DNA of 64,000 bases from Capsaspora owczarzaki ATCC 30864 (Eukaryota; Opisthokonta; Filasterea), in the NCBI RefSeq assembly GCF_000151315.2, contig NW_011887297.1, positions 659,587 to 723,586 on the forward strand, in the 5' to 3' direction. Positions 1 to 9,062 of the stretch are shown piece by piece (the first letter of the stretch is position 1; the number at the start of each line of letters is the position of its first letter). The notes under the pieces are model-generated. The model did no database searches and was not told the origin of the DNA. It saw only the letters and a program-made list of their open reading frames with translations. A program made the position numbers and the translations under genes.

Positions 1-1018
1 GCAGCTCTCTGACTCTGTTTCTCACCCGTTTATTGTCCCGCCGGTGACCAACCAGCGGCATTTGGTCGTGTTTGTGCATGGGTTGGAAGGCAGCGACGTG
101 GACTTGTTCGCCTTCCGCAACGCGTTGCTGCTGACCATTCCGACGTTTGACTGCTTCCTCTCCGTTTCCAACAAGAATGACACGTACTCGAGCTTTGAAG
201 TGATGACTGACAATCTTGTGAAGGAATTGGAGCAGTATCTGGCTCACGTCAAGGTGCAGCCGGCCTTCATCAGCTTTGTCGGCCACTCTTTGGGCAACAT
301 TGTCATTCGCAACGCTCTGACGCGTCCCGAGCTGCTGTGTCGTCGCGACAAGCTGCACACCTATGTCAGTCTGAGCGCCCCACACCTGGGGACTGTCCTC
401 GGCGATAGCTCTGCGGTGCAGACGGGCATGCGGGCCATGCGCGCCTTCCACCGCAATCAGGGCTCGTCGCTGGCCGAGCTGGCGCTTGCCGATAGCAGCA
501 ATCCTCGCCAATCCCTCCTGTACCGCCTGAGCATGCAGGCAGGCTTGGCCATGTTCTCGAACGTGCTGCTGGTCGCGTCGATGCAGGATCGGTATGTTCC
601 ATACCACTCTGCGCGCATTGAAATGAATCCGAAGGCGCTCAAGGATCGCAAGCTTGGTAAGTGTGTGTTGTGTGTTGTGAATGAGCAGATTTCCAACTGT
701 ATCCCCCCAATGTCATTCTGACCATCGCTCTTTTTTGGCTGTGTACACATTTTTTTTTGCTCCCCGCGCTTGTCGTCAGGTCCTGTGTACATGGAAATGC
801 TGGGCCATCTTCTCGAGCCTCTCAAGCAACGTCGGGACGTCTCGTTTGTTCGGTTCAACATCATGAACGAGTTTCCCAGCAAGAACATGGATTCCATGCT
901 TGGTCGAGCGGCGCATATCAGCATCCTCGATTCCGAGGTTGTTCTTCGCCATCTTTTGGCCGTCATTGTGCCCTATCTTCAGTCGGAGCCTGCTCGGCGG
1001 ACCGGCGTTCCGTCCTGA
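1..1018 (+). CDS. FAM135-type serine lipase/esterase domain, C-terminal part (5' end outside window)
   Basis: Two exons are seen: 1..656 and 780..1018, with donor GTAAGT at 657 and acceptor CAG ending at 779. The reading frame is open from the window edge, so the start lies upstream. The protein is an alpha/beta hydrolase of the DUF676/FAM135 family: HLVVFVHGLEG opens the fold, GHSLGN carries the nucleophile serine, and QDRYVPYHSARI supplies candidate Asp and His of the triad. Order and spacing match the C-terminal lipase domain of animal FAM135A/B. The substrate is not known for this family. The end at TGA 1016-1018 follows a normal-looking C-terminus. What is missing is the N-terminal FAM135 region. 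Confidence 0.85.
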
Positions 1019-1203
1019 GCGCCTTTTTGTTGTTGTCGCGACTTGAGTTTTGTGAGCGTCGTGTGTGTGTGTGTGTTATTTTCTTTTGGTTTATTGAATA
1101 TTTTACTTTCAATTCTTGCCATACAGTACTTGTTGTTGCTTATATGCTATGTTAATGTTCCATTGGGATCAGTCTTGGTATTCTCAGAAGCAACAACACA
1201 TCA

Positions 1204-2150
1204 ATGGCAGATCCACGCAAGCGAGTCCGCTTGGACGAGGGCGGGAGTGCGGCCGGACCGGTCTTTTCGTAAATGCAGATTGTGTTGGATTGTGTTTTTT
1301 ACCATGCGTGCGCCATGCTTTGCTCTCTCGGAGGGATGGATGAGCGCGAGTGAGTGAGAGCAAAGCCAAGCGTATTCTGACCGCTCTCTGCCTGCGCTTC
1401 CTCGCTCGTATCACAGACTGCAGCCGCCTCAACGACCAGAGTCACGGAGCGACGATGCTGCTGGCACCACAGCCGCAGCCGGCGCAGGGGCAGCGGGTGC
1501 ATCGGCCTCGCAGGACGCAGGCGGGCAGCCCAATGCCTTTGGACACTCGCTCGAGGGTCTGGCGCGAGAGGCCCGCGTCGAGCAGATCTCGGAGATTGAG
1601 GCACTCGTTGAGCTCATGCGCGATCTGGGCAACTTTACACCAGCGGTAAGGCTGCGAGGGAGTCGGGGGTGGGAGATTTCTGGACCATTTTAGCAATCAA
1701 TGCACCAGCAGTGATTGTTTTGCTCACTTGTTCCCTGTGGCAGATCCCAGATGTGGTCGTGCAATACTATCTTGCTCGTGGCGGGTTTAATACATCGGAT
1801 CCGAAGCTGTACGTGGCAACGGCGGGGCGGTTCTTCTTGCGAAAGTGAAACTTTCATCACTGATTTGTGCTCTCTTTCGTTTCCCTTTGTAGCCTTCGGA
1901 TTGTCGCACTTGCGGCCCAAAAGTTTGTTACAGACGTGGCCAACGACGCCGCCAATCACTCTCAAATCCGGACAGAGCGACGAGGCAACCGGGTATGTTG
2001 TCACAAACATATTGTTTTTTTGTTGTCGTGTCGATTCTTCTGCTGACTTTGAAAAACATCAAGGAGCGTCGCAACATAGCAAGTGAAGATGTGGCTGCAG
2101 CGTTGCGCCGATACGGTGTGGATGTTCGCAAGCCACCAAACATTGCATGA
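1204..2150 (+). CDS. TAF10: TAF10, TFIID/SAGA histone-fold subunit
   Basis: Five exons in consistent phase: 1204..1268, 1417..1645, 1744..1808, 1893..1992, 2064..2150. The N-terminus is Ala/Gly/Gln rich. The conserved histone fold runs from LVELMRDLGNFTPAIPD through YYLARGGFNTSDPKLL and VALAAQKFVTDVANDA to DVAAALRRYGVDVRKP near the stop, which is the diagnostic TAF10 pattern. TAF10 is shared by TFIID and SAGA and pairs with TAF3/TAF8 or SPT7-type partners in promoter recognition and histone acetylation. The first exon is short (21 codons) and its ATG at 1204 has no in-frame competitor. The last acceptor (CATCAAG) has a weak pyrimidine tract but keeps the frame and the conserved sequence. Confidence 0.88.
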
Positions 2151-2330
2151 TTTCGTAGATTTTGTTCTGGCAAGCGGGTTGATCCCAATACAAGTGGTTG
2201 TTTGTTTTGGTTGATCCACTTTGACATTCGGTCTACACAGCGAGATTTGACACCATAGCAACTGTCAGACTGTCTACATCTTTGGTCGAACATTTTCAGC
2301 AGCTTTTTGAACAGATTCAACAAATTCACA

Positions 2331-2355
2331 ATCATCATCATCATCATCATCATCA
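2331..2355 (+). repeat. (CAT)n microsatellite
   Basis: About eight CAT units lie in the 325-bp gap between TAF10 and the phospholipase A2 gene. The rest of this gap (2151-2475) is T-rich then C-rich and probably holds the phospholipase promoter and 5' UTR. I see no gene in it. Confidence 0.9.
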
Positions 2356-2475
2356 CATTTACTCAGATGTCGTCCCAACCAACATCGACGCCCAGTCCCC
2401 CTTTTTCCACTTTGTACCCCAGTTCCCAATCCAATCCGAACTTGCCAGCTCAGAGCTCAAAACACAATCTATACA

Positions 2476-3261
2476 ATGCGCATTACTGCCGCTCCGTCGC
2501 GTCGATCGGCAGCAGCATCATCGTCTTGCACTGTTTCTTCAATGCCCATCCACACACTCGCTACACTGGCTGCACTGGCTGCTCTGATGGTGACCAGCTT
2601 GGTGATTGCCCCAGTTCAAGCAGCAGACGACCCGCTCGGGAACCTGTTCGCCACGCTCATGAACGCGGGAGGCACGCCGGGCGTCGGCGATGGCTCGTGC
2701 AAGCACCAGTGCCCCAGTGGCGCAGCGCCGTTGCCAAAGCAGGGCCACAAGCCGACCTCGAATGGCTGCGGGCCAGCGAGTTTGCCAATCCGCGCCGAGG
2801 ACATGAAGTTCCCGTTCACGCCGTGCTGCGACGAGCACGACTACTGCTACCACACGTGCAACTCTGTGCGCGACACGTGCGACTCGGATTTCGGAAAGTG
2901 CCTGAGCCAGGTCTGTGACCGCGTCGACAACGACCAGGACCGAACCGCCTGCGACGCCTCCAAGGACTTTTTCCTGTTTAGCACCTCGGGCTTTGGCTGC
3001 AGCTCCTTCTTGGCATCGCAGCAGGACGCGTGTACCTGCCCCGGAGGCGAGCGTGGCATTGGCGATCAGTCGGCCTCGTCCGGTCGGCGCGCGCGCGGAT
3101 CGAGCCGGTCGTCTGGCCTGGGTTCCGGTTCCGGCAGCAGCAAGGCGTCGCGCGCAGACACCCTCGAGCGCCAGGCCAGCCAAGAGACCGATCCGACCAA
3201 GAAGAACAGGCTCTTGCGACAGGCGCGAGCATTGCGGAAGGAGATTGATGGCGAGTTGTAA
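2476..3261 (+). CDS. Secreted group XII-like phospholipase A2
   Basis: Single-exon ORF of 261 codons. A hydrophobic stretch ending LVIAPVQA looks like a signal peptide, so the enzyme is probably secreted. It is best exposed if translation starts at the internal ATG 2542 (MPIHTLATL) rather than 2476. The catalytic core has the PLA2 signature CCDEHDYCY (His-Asp pair), preceded by KPTSNGCGP and followed by CNSVRDTC and CLSQVCD. Cysteine spacing resembles vertebrate PLA2G12A. The enzyme should hydrolyse the sn-2 ester of phospholipids or, as in some group XII members, have weak activity. The C-terminal ~75 residues are Ser/Arg/Gly rich with a basic helix and lack similarity to the family. Confidence 0.85.
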   Translation: MRITAAPSRRSAAASSSCTVSSMPIHTLATLAALAALMVTSLVIAPVQAADDPLGNLFATLMNAGGTPGVGDGSCKHQCPSGAAPLPKQGHKPTSNGCGPASLPIRAEDMKFPFTPCCDEHDYCYHTCNSVRDTCDSDFGKCLSQVCDRVDNDQDRTACDASKDFFLFSTSGFGCSSFLASQQDACTCPGGERGIGDQSASSGRRARGSSRSSGLGSGSGSSKASRADTLERQASQETDPTKKNRLLRQARALRKEIDGEL

Positions 3262-3802
3262 CAACATGAACACGAAAAGCACAAGCAATGTGAGATTTTC
3301 CACGCTGGTTTTTCCAACGTTCAGATTGTATGGTTGAGTCGAGCAGAGGTGGGTGAAGAACCGAGTTCATATCACAGTTGCAGAGGCAACATTAGGATCC
3401 GAGTAGCTGCTCGGCCAACTTCAAGTTCGTGAGAAATAGCAGCAGCGGAGGGCTTGGTTTCAAAATCAGATCAGAGATGAAACGACGGCACTGCTTCCAA
3501 CCCCAAGCTGTGTAACGTTGGTTCCACCCGAACGAACGGTAGAGGCCAATTGGCTCTTGCAAGAGATGATCGTAATGGAGGTGGGTGGTGAACTTTGAGT
3601 GGAGTGGAGTGGAACAATCTCGTCCAAACCCATCCCCAACTCCTCCCTTCTCAGACCATCGAGCAATTCCGTCCCAAACTTTTCAGTTCATTCTTTTTTT
3701 TTTAATTGTTCTTGTTCTTGTGACGAGTCACGGACTTTTGTGTCAGCCAGGGTTTGCACTCGGTTCATTCACTCAGGTTCATTCACTTCACTCATTCGGT
3801 GG
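3262..3802. other. Intergenic, phospholipase A2 to Nudix gene
   Basis: 541 bp without a supported gene. The 3' half is T-rich and carries short CATTCACT-type direct repeats at 3767-3797, just before the chosen Nudix start. An in-frame ATG at 3599 would add 68 residues to the Nudix protein, but that stretch is low-complexity and shows no conservation that I recognise, so I treat it as probable 5' UTR. Confidence 0.6.
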
Positions 3803-4477
3803 ATGCGGCAACAGGGCGGCTGTCTTCCCATTCGCATCGACCCGAGCACTGGCAAGTTACGCGTGCTGCTGATTCAGTCCCTGTCGCACCCGCGCGAGTG
3901 GATTGTGCCCAAGGGTCAGATTGACTTTGGCGAGACGAGCGCACAGGCCGCACAGCGCGAGACGCACGAGGAGAGCGGCTGGCGAGGCGAGCTCGGTCCC
4001 TGTCTGGGCAACTTCTACGACGCCAAGAAGCAGGCAAGCATCGATCTGTTTGTCCTGTTCGTCCGCGGCGACCAAGACGCCGTGTTTGAGGAGCGAGACG
4101 AGCGTGACCAGCGCTGGGTTTCCCTAAAGAAGGCCATTGGCAAGGACCCCGCCAAGACCAAGACCAAGACCGAGTCCAAGACAGAGTCCAAGACAGAGTC
4201 TCAATCATCCGAGTCTCCGGACGAAGCAGACACGTCCGCGGAGAACAACAAGAAGGACAAGAAGAAGAAGAAACAGAAGGAACCGCTCGTCCAGCGACCG
4301 TTCGTGACTGCAGGCCTGAAAGCACTCCGCGCACTCGTCAACGAAGACGCATTGATCTGGCCATCCTGGTCTGCTACACCTGCTGCTGCTGCTGCTGCTA
4401 CCAACAAAAACAAGACGAAGGCGACTGCATCTTTGTCTAAGGATCCTGTTGCCTCAACTTCCTCCTCCTCCAACTGA
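3803..4477 (+). CDS. Nudix hydrolase, diphosphoinositol polyphosphate phosphohydrolase-like
   Basis: 225 codons from ATG 3803. The Nudix box is complete: a Gly, five residues, Glu, seven residues, then RETHEESGW, within residues about 42-64. The lead-in GGCLPIRIDPSTGKLRVLLI and WIVPKGQIDFGE resemble the DIPP (NUDT3/4, Aps1) family, which removes beta-phosphates from diphosphoinositol polyphosphates and diadenosine polyphosphates. The C-terminal half has a Lys/Thr/Glu/Ser repeat tract, then ALIWPSW and an Ala run. Its stop lies only 22 bp before the ATG of the biotin gene. Alternative start: ATG 3599 in the same frame. Confidence 0.82.
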   Translation: MRQQGGCLPIRIDPSTGKLRVLLIQSLSHPREWIVPKGQIDFGETSAQAAQRETHEESGWRGELGPCLGNFYDAKKQASIDLFVLFVRGDQDAVFEERDERDQRWVSLKKAIGKDPAKTKTKTESKTESKTESQSSESPDEADTSAENNKKDKKKKKQKEPLVQRPFVTAGLKALRALVNEDALIWPSWSATPAAAAAATNKNKTKATASLSKDPVASTSSSSN

Positions 4478-4499
4478 GTCACGTCTCCGATTCTCAACC

Positions 4500-7277
4500 A
4501 TGACGCAGCCACTCTCGCAATCGCTGCGCGCCTTGATGGCTCACCAGATCTTCTCACCCAACACCAACGTCGGCAAGACCCTGATTGCCGCCGCCCTGTG
4601 CCACGCAGCCACCTCTGACACCACTTCAACTTCAGCTTCAACTTCAACCACAACTTCATCTACATCAACCAGCACCACAAAGCCGCGTTCGCGTGTGCTC
4701 TATCTCAAGCCCCTCCAGACGGGCTCCAACACGGACTCGGACGAGGAGTTTGTCACGCGATTTGCGCCGCAGATCGAGGCCCGCACGCTGTTCAAGTACG
4801 CCGCCCCAGTCTCGCCACACCTGGCCGCAGCCATGGAGGAGGATACCCAGCAACCCGTGACAGACGCACAATTGGTCCAGGCGGTGTCATCGGCAATGAC
4901 GCAATTCCGCGAGAGTCTGCGCGACGAAGCAGACGGGCTGCGCTGGTGCCTCGTCGAATCGGCAGGCGGCGTGCTATCCCCTGCAACGTCCGGCACGCCC
5001 CAGGCAGACGTGTTCCGTCCGATGCGGCTCCCCGCAATCTTGATTGGCGACTCCAAGCTGGGCGGCATCTCGGCCACGTTGTCTGCGTTCGAGTCGCTGA
5101 GCCTTCGCGGCTACGACGTCCCTTGTGTCGTCATGTTCCACGACCGCGAGCTTGAAAACGACAAGACCATTGAAAAGCAGCTCCGTCACATGAAGGTGCC
5201 CGTCTGGGTTCTGCCACCACCCCCACCGCGTCCTGCGCCCATCACGCTGGCCTCGCCACCACCGACGCGAGGCGCCTCTTCTTCAACACCGGCCGCGACC
5301 GATCCGAGCGCGTCGCTCAACCCGACCGAAATTGACACGCGCAACTTGCGCCAGTGGATGCGGGACGCCCAGCCAACGGCGCTTGCGATTCTGCAGTTTT
5401 TGAGCGAACAGCACTACCTGCGCTGGAAGAGTCTCAGCCTCCTTGGCATGCGTGCGTCTGCGTCCATCTGGTGGCCCTTCACCCAGCACAAGACGCTGTC
5501 GTCCATCAACGTGATTGACAGCGCCTATGGCGACCACTTTTCGCTGGTTCGTGATGGCGAGTCTGGTTTGGCCAGCAAGTCTGGTAGGGGCCCAACCGCT
5601 CCTGCGGGCGCGGATCCCGGGTTTATTGCAAACCCCACGATTGTTGAAACGTTTGATGCCTGCGGAAGTTGGTGGACACAAGGCGTGGGCCATGGCAACC
5701 CTCGGCTCGTGCTCGCCGCAGCCAACGCGGCTGGCCGTTACGGTCACGTTTTGTTCCCGGAAAATGCGCACGAGCCTGCCGTCGATTTGGCCGAGATGCT
5801 TTTGGATGCGGTCAATCGGCCAGTGTCGGCGAACTGGTGGCGCGCGCTTCCGCCCGCCAACGCCAACGACGCCCAGGGCAGCAGCGGCAGCGGCGGCACC
5901 AATGTGGTAGCAGACAACGAGCTCGCTCCTTGGGCTACGCGCGTCTTCTTCTCGGACGATGGCTCCACTGCGATGGAGATTGCCCTGAAGATGGCGTTTC
6001 GCAAGCGCGCCAACGATCTCGGGCTGGCGTCGCAGATCGCCAAGACTGAGCTCAAGGTCATTGGCATTACCAACGCCTACCACGGAGACACGATTGGGAC
6101 CATGGACGCTGCCAATCCCACCGTGTTCAACTCAAAGGACAACTGGTATCGTGGCCGTGGTCTTTGGTTTGCACCCCCGACGATGCGCTTGTATCGCGGC
6201 CAATGGCAAATTGTCCTGCCCGAGCACATTGCTTCGTCGCCTGTCGCCCAGTCTACTCGCACAGTGCCGGACTCTGAGCTGTCTCTACTCAACGCCGAGG
6301 CCGCGTTTGACTTGCAACGCGACGCGAGCTCGTTGGCGGCGTTGTACACGAGCTTTGTGAATGCTGCACTCGACGGAGCCTGCAACACGGCGCCCGCTGC
6401 TCTCAACAACACTGTGGTTGCTCCTGTGGATGTTGATGGAAGCGCTGGTGGTGGTGATGGTGGTGGTGGTGGAGTTTCCGGTGTGACGGCTTTGCGACCC
6501 CCCACCTCGGCGTCTGCCGCTGCGTTTGGTGCGCTCGTCCTCGAGCCCATCTTCCAAGGCGCTGGCGGCATGATTATGATTGATCCACTGTTCCAGCGCG
6601 TTTTGGTGCGCGCCGCGCGCAGCCGTGGCATTCCGGTCATTTTCGACGAGGTGTTTGTCGGCTGCTACCGGCTCGGTGTGCCCACGACCAGCCGCTGGCT
6701 CGGGGTCACGCCCGACATTGCTTGCTATGGCAAGCTGCTGACAGGCGGTCTTGTTCCTCTCGCAGCGACCCTTGCGACCGACGCCATCTTCAACGCCTTC
6801 CGCGGCGACGCCAAGACGGATGCGCTGCTTCACGGGCACTCGTACACGGCCCACCCGGTCGGCTGTCGCGCCGCAGTCGAGGCGCTTCGCATCTACCGCG
6901 AGCTGCCGACGTACAACCGCATGCAGGACCATCTCCAGCAGCAGTGGGATCCGGCGCGCCTCGACACCATTTCAAAGCTTGCCCAAGTCGAAAGCGTGGT
7001 CGCCTTCGGGTCACTGTGCGCTGTGACGATGGCGGCGCCGTCTTCGGGAGACCACGCTGGCTACAATGCCACCACCGTCAGCTCGCGCGTCGTTGCCAGC
7101 CTTCGCGAGCTCGGCGTCTACGCTCGTCCGCTCGGCAATGTTGTGTATGTGACTGCCTCGCCCACCTCGTCCGCGGCTGCATTCACCGAGTTGCTCGACA
7201 AGCTGTTCACTGCCATTTCTGGCAACGTGTTGGTCAACCGCAGCGTTGTTGAGCAAATGGCCCGCACAGTTGTGTGA
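4500..7277 (+). CDS. BIO3-BIO1: Bifunctional dethiobiotin synthetase / DAPA aminotransferase (BIO3-BIO1 type)
   Basis: Uninterrupted ORF of 925 residues. The N-terminal third is dethiobiotin synthetase: the P-loop is NTNVGKT near residue 20, with LVESAGG near residue 158 and LIGDSKLGG after it. The C-terminal two-thirds is 7,8-diaminopelargonate aminotransferase (BioA): WWPFTQH, FFSDDGSTAMEIALKMA, AYHGDTIG, the cofactor aspartate in IFDEVFVG, and YGKLLTGG with the PLP lysine at about residue 745. Together they catalyse the DAPA and dethiobiotin steps of biotin synthesis; the plant fusion is mitochondrial. Poly-Gly/Ser inserts at about 5880 and 6440 look like lineage-specific loops. An in-frame ATG at 4449 would overlap the Nudix stop, so 4500 is preferred. 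Confidence 0.92.
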   Translation: MTQPLSQSLRALMAHQIFSPNTNVGKTLIAAALCHAATSDTTSTSASTSTTTSSTSTSTTKPRSRVLYLKPLQTGSNTDSDEEFVTRFAPQIEARTLFKYAAPVSPHLAAAMEEDTQQPVTDAQLVQAVSSAMTQFRESLRDEADGLRWCLVESAGGVLSPATSGTPQADVFRPMRLPAILIGDSKLGGISATLSAFESLSLRGYDVPCVVMFHDRELENDKTIEKQLRHMKVPVWVLPPPPPRPAPITLASPPPTRGASSSTPAATDPSASLNPTEIDTRNLRQWMRDAQPTALAILQFLSEQHYLRWKSLSLLGMRASASIWWPFTQHKTLSSINVIDSAYGDHFSLVRDGESGLASKSGRGPTAPAGADPGFIANPTIVETFDACGSWWTQGVGHGNPRLVLAAANAAGRYGHVLFPENAHEPAVDLAEMLLDAVNRPVSANWWRALPPANANDAQGSSGSGGTNVVADNELAPWATRVFFSDDGSTAMEIALKMAFRKRANDLGLASQIAKTELKVIGITNAYHGDTIGTMDAANPTVFNSKDNWYRGRGLWFAPPTMRLYRGQWQIVLPEHIASSPVAQSTRTVPDSELSLLNAEAAFDLQRDASSLAALYTSFVNAALDGACNTAPAALNNTVVAPVDVDGSAGGGDGGGGGVSGVTALRPPTSASAAAFGALVLEPIFQGAGGMIMIDPLFQRVLVRAARSRGIPVIFDEVFVGCYRLGVPTTSRWLGVTPDIACYGKLLTGGLVPLAATLATDAIFNAFRGDAKTDALLHGHSYTAHPVGCRAAVEALRIYRELPTYNRMQDHLQQQWDPARLDTISKLAQVESVVAFGSLCAVTMAAPSSGDHAGYNATTVSSRVVASLRELGVYARPLGNVVYVTASPTSSAAAFTELLDKLFTAISGNVLVNRSVVEQMARTVV

Positions 7278-7445
7278 GCACCCAAAAAAAAAAAATTGGA
7301 CGTATCAATATAAAACAAGTTCTGTGCTGTACAGTGACTGGTATTTGGTTTTATTTCGTTTAAAATGATGAGAAAAAAGAAATTCATGACGCGAAGGCCC
7401 TCCCGCCACATTCGTAGCGGATCTATGTGCAGACCAACTTTTTGC

Positions 7446-8704
7446 TCAGGACGAGCTGTTGGGTTGAGGTCGGTACTCGAATAATGCACTAGCGGCGGCT
7501 TTAAAGGAAGCTCGCTTGTCTGCGGCGGCTTGCTTGAAGAGTTGCTTTTCGTCGCGCACGATTTGGATGACTGTTGACAGCGCGTTTTGTGCCTTGACGG
7601 CGTTGGATTTGAATCGATCTACGCCAAACTTTTCGAGGGTGCCGGCCCATCCCCAGACGTTCGATGTGACTGTCGCTTCGGTCTTGCAGTGAGTTCTGCA
7701 AATGATAAGAACCACAAAGAGTGAGTTTTCAAACGCTGAGTGAGGAGCAGGATGGCGCGGAAGTTCCGCCAAGACAAAAGCAAAACGTACGTGTTTGGAC
7801 AGGATGGATCTTGAGTGTAGACGCAGCGCTCCTCGATGGTCATGAGTCGCTTGTGGTTGACGTTGCGTGTGAATGTCGTCATTGTGCGAGTGACTGGGTC
7901 GACGGTTGTCCGCTCGACAATATACGCGGTTGTGACTGCGGAAATCTGCAAAAGAACAAACAAAAGTTAAGTCAGCCAATGCAACTGCGAGCGCTAACTT
8001 TTGAACGTGTACTGGCGCACGTCCCATATGAGCTGTTCGAGCCAAGTGCGATGAGTGGGAGAGAGTGAGTGGGAGAGAGTGGGAGAGAGAGAGAATGTCT
8101 TGGTACCACTGCTGCCTCTCCTGCTCCACCCCTGCTGCCCGCTTCGAATCCAAGTCGCAAGCAAAGACAAGCTTCAGACAAGCTTCATAGTACAATGCAG
8201 AGTGTAAAGCGCCGAGGGGACAATCTGGGGCTGACGGGAGAGAGAGAGAGTGGACGGCGCGATCTTGCCATGTGTCCCAAAGCGCCCCCCTTCACCCGAG
8301 GGTCACACTGTTGCAAATTCATTGAGATTGGGACGTATGAGGAGAGCCACAGCGAAGAAAGGGGAGCTCAACGAAGAAAAAAAAAACGAGTCTCCAAGTA
8401 CCATTTCCTTGCTTCATGCTGCACTTTTAGTAAGCGCCAAGCCACTTTTAACCCCTCTAACCCTTACCCTCGCTCTTACTCATACTCTTACCATTTCACC
8501 CCACTTTGGCTTTGGGTTTGTCTTGACGAGTATCCGCGTCGTGTGCAGGACGCCCGTGTCTGGGTCAATGTGGCGGTCGACCACGTCCGAGCACATGACG
8601 TGCTTGGTGAGCGGGTGACCAGTGCTGTACTTGACCCAGAACGCGGTCGTCGTCTCGTCAAACGACGCGTCAAACTTGGACTCGGACTTCCAGATGCGAA
8701 CCAT
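7446..8704 (-). CDS. PRELI/UPS1 domain protein, PRELID1-like phosphatidic-acid transfer protein
   Basis: Three exons on the minus strand: 8704..8492, 7945..7791, 7695..7446, all phases consistent. The protein starts MVRIWKSESKFDASF, then AFWVKYSTGHPLTKHV, VVDRHIDPDTGVLHTTRI, TVDPVTRTMTTF, NVNHKRLMTIEERCVY and WGWAGTLEKFGVDRFKSN. This follows human PRELID1 and yeast Ups1 almost motif for motif. The family moves phosphatidic acid (or phosphatidylserine) across the mitochondrial intermembrane space with a TRIAP1/Mdm35 partner, feeding cardiolipin synthesis. The C-terminal helix is Ala/Lys rich, as in PRELID1. Intron 1 is 546 bp and rich in GA and GAGAGA runs. Its 3' end faces the biotin gene tail to tail, 168 bp apart. 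Confidence 0.88.
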
Positions 8705-9062
8705 CGTGCATGGAATGAATAAAAGAGACTGAGACAACAATATATCTAGAACAATGTGGCTGAGAAAAGGGGGGGGGGAAACCCCGAATAGACCGAAATC
8801 TCAAACAAGAAGCTGACAGCTGCAGTCATGATGATGGTCGTCGTACTGTAAATGGTCGACAGTGCTCCTGAGCTTTTTACTACGCTATCGAACTCCATCA
8901 CTAACCCTAAAAACGCTCCAAAGGAAAGGGAGTCTTAGTCTTGACCCAGTCCTTGTATTTGCTCTGCTCTGTGAATCACGACAGGTATCCGACCAACTCC
9001 GACTACTCCCAGTTTAACTTGCTTGGAAGAGAAAAATCTGGCCATCCCTAGAGGCTTGGTTG
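8705..9062. other. Divergent promoter region, PRELI-like / RNase MRP protein
   Basis: 358 bp between two gene starts pointing away from each other. It contains a G run at about 8769-8777 and otherwise mixed sequence. It probably holds both promoters. I see no additional gene. Confidence 0.5.

Noticed and set aside
2539-3303. 254-codon minus-strand ORF opposite phospholipase A2
   Set aside because: Antisense of a cysteine-rich gene with clear catalytic motifs on the other strand; no motifs of its own.
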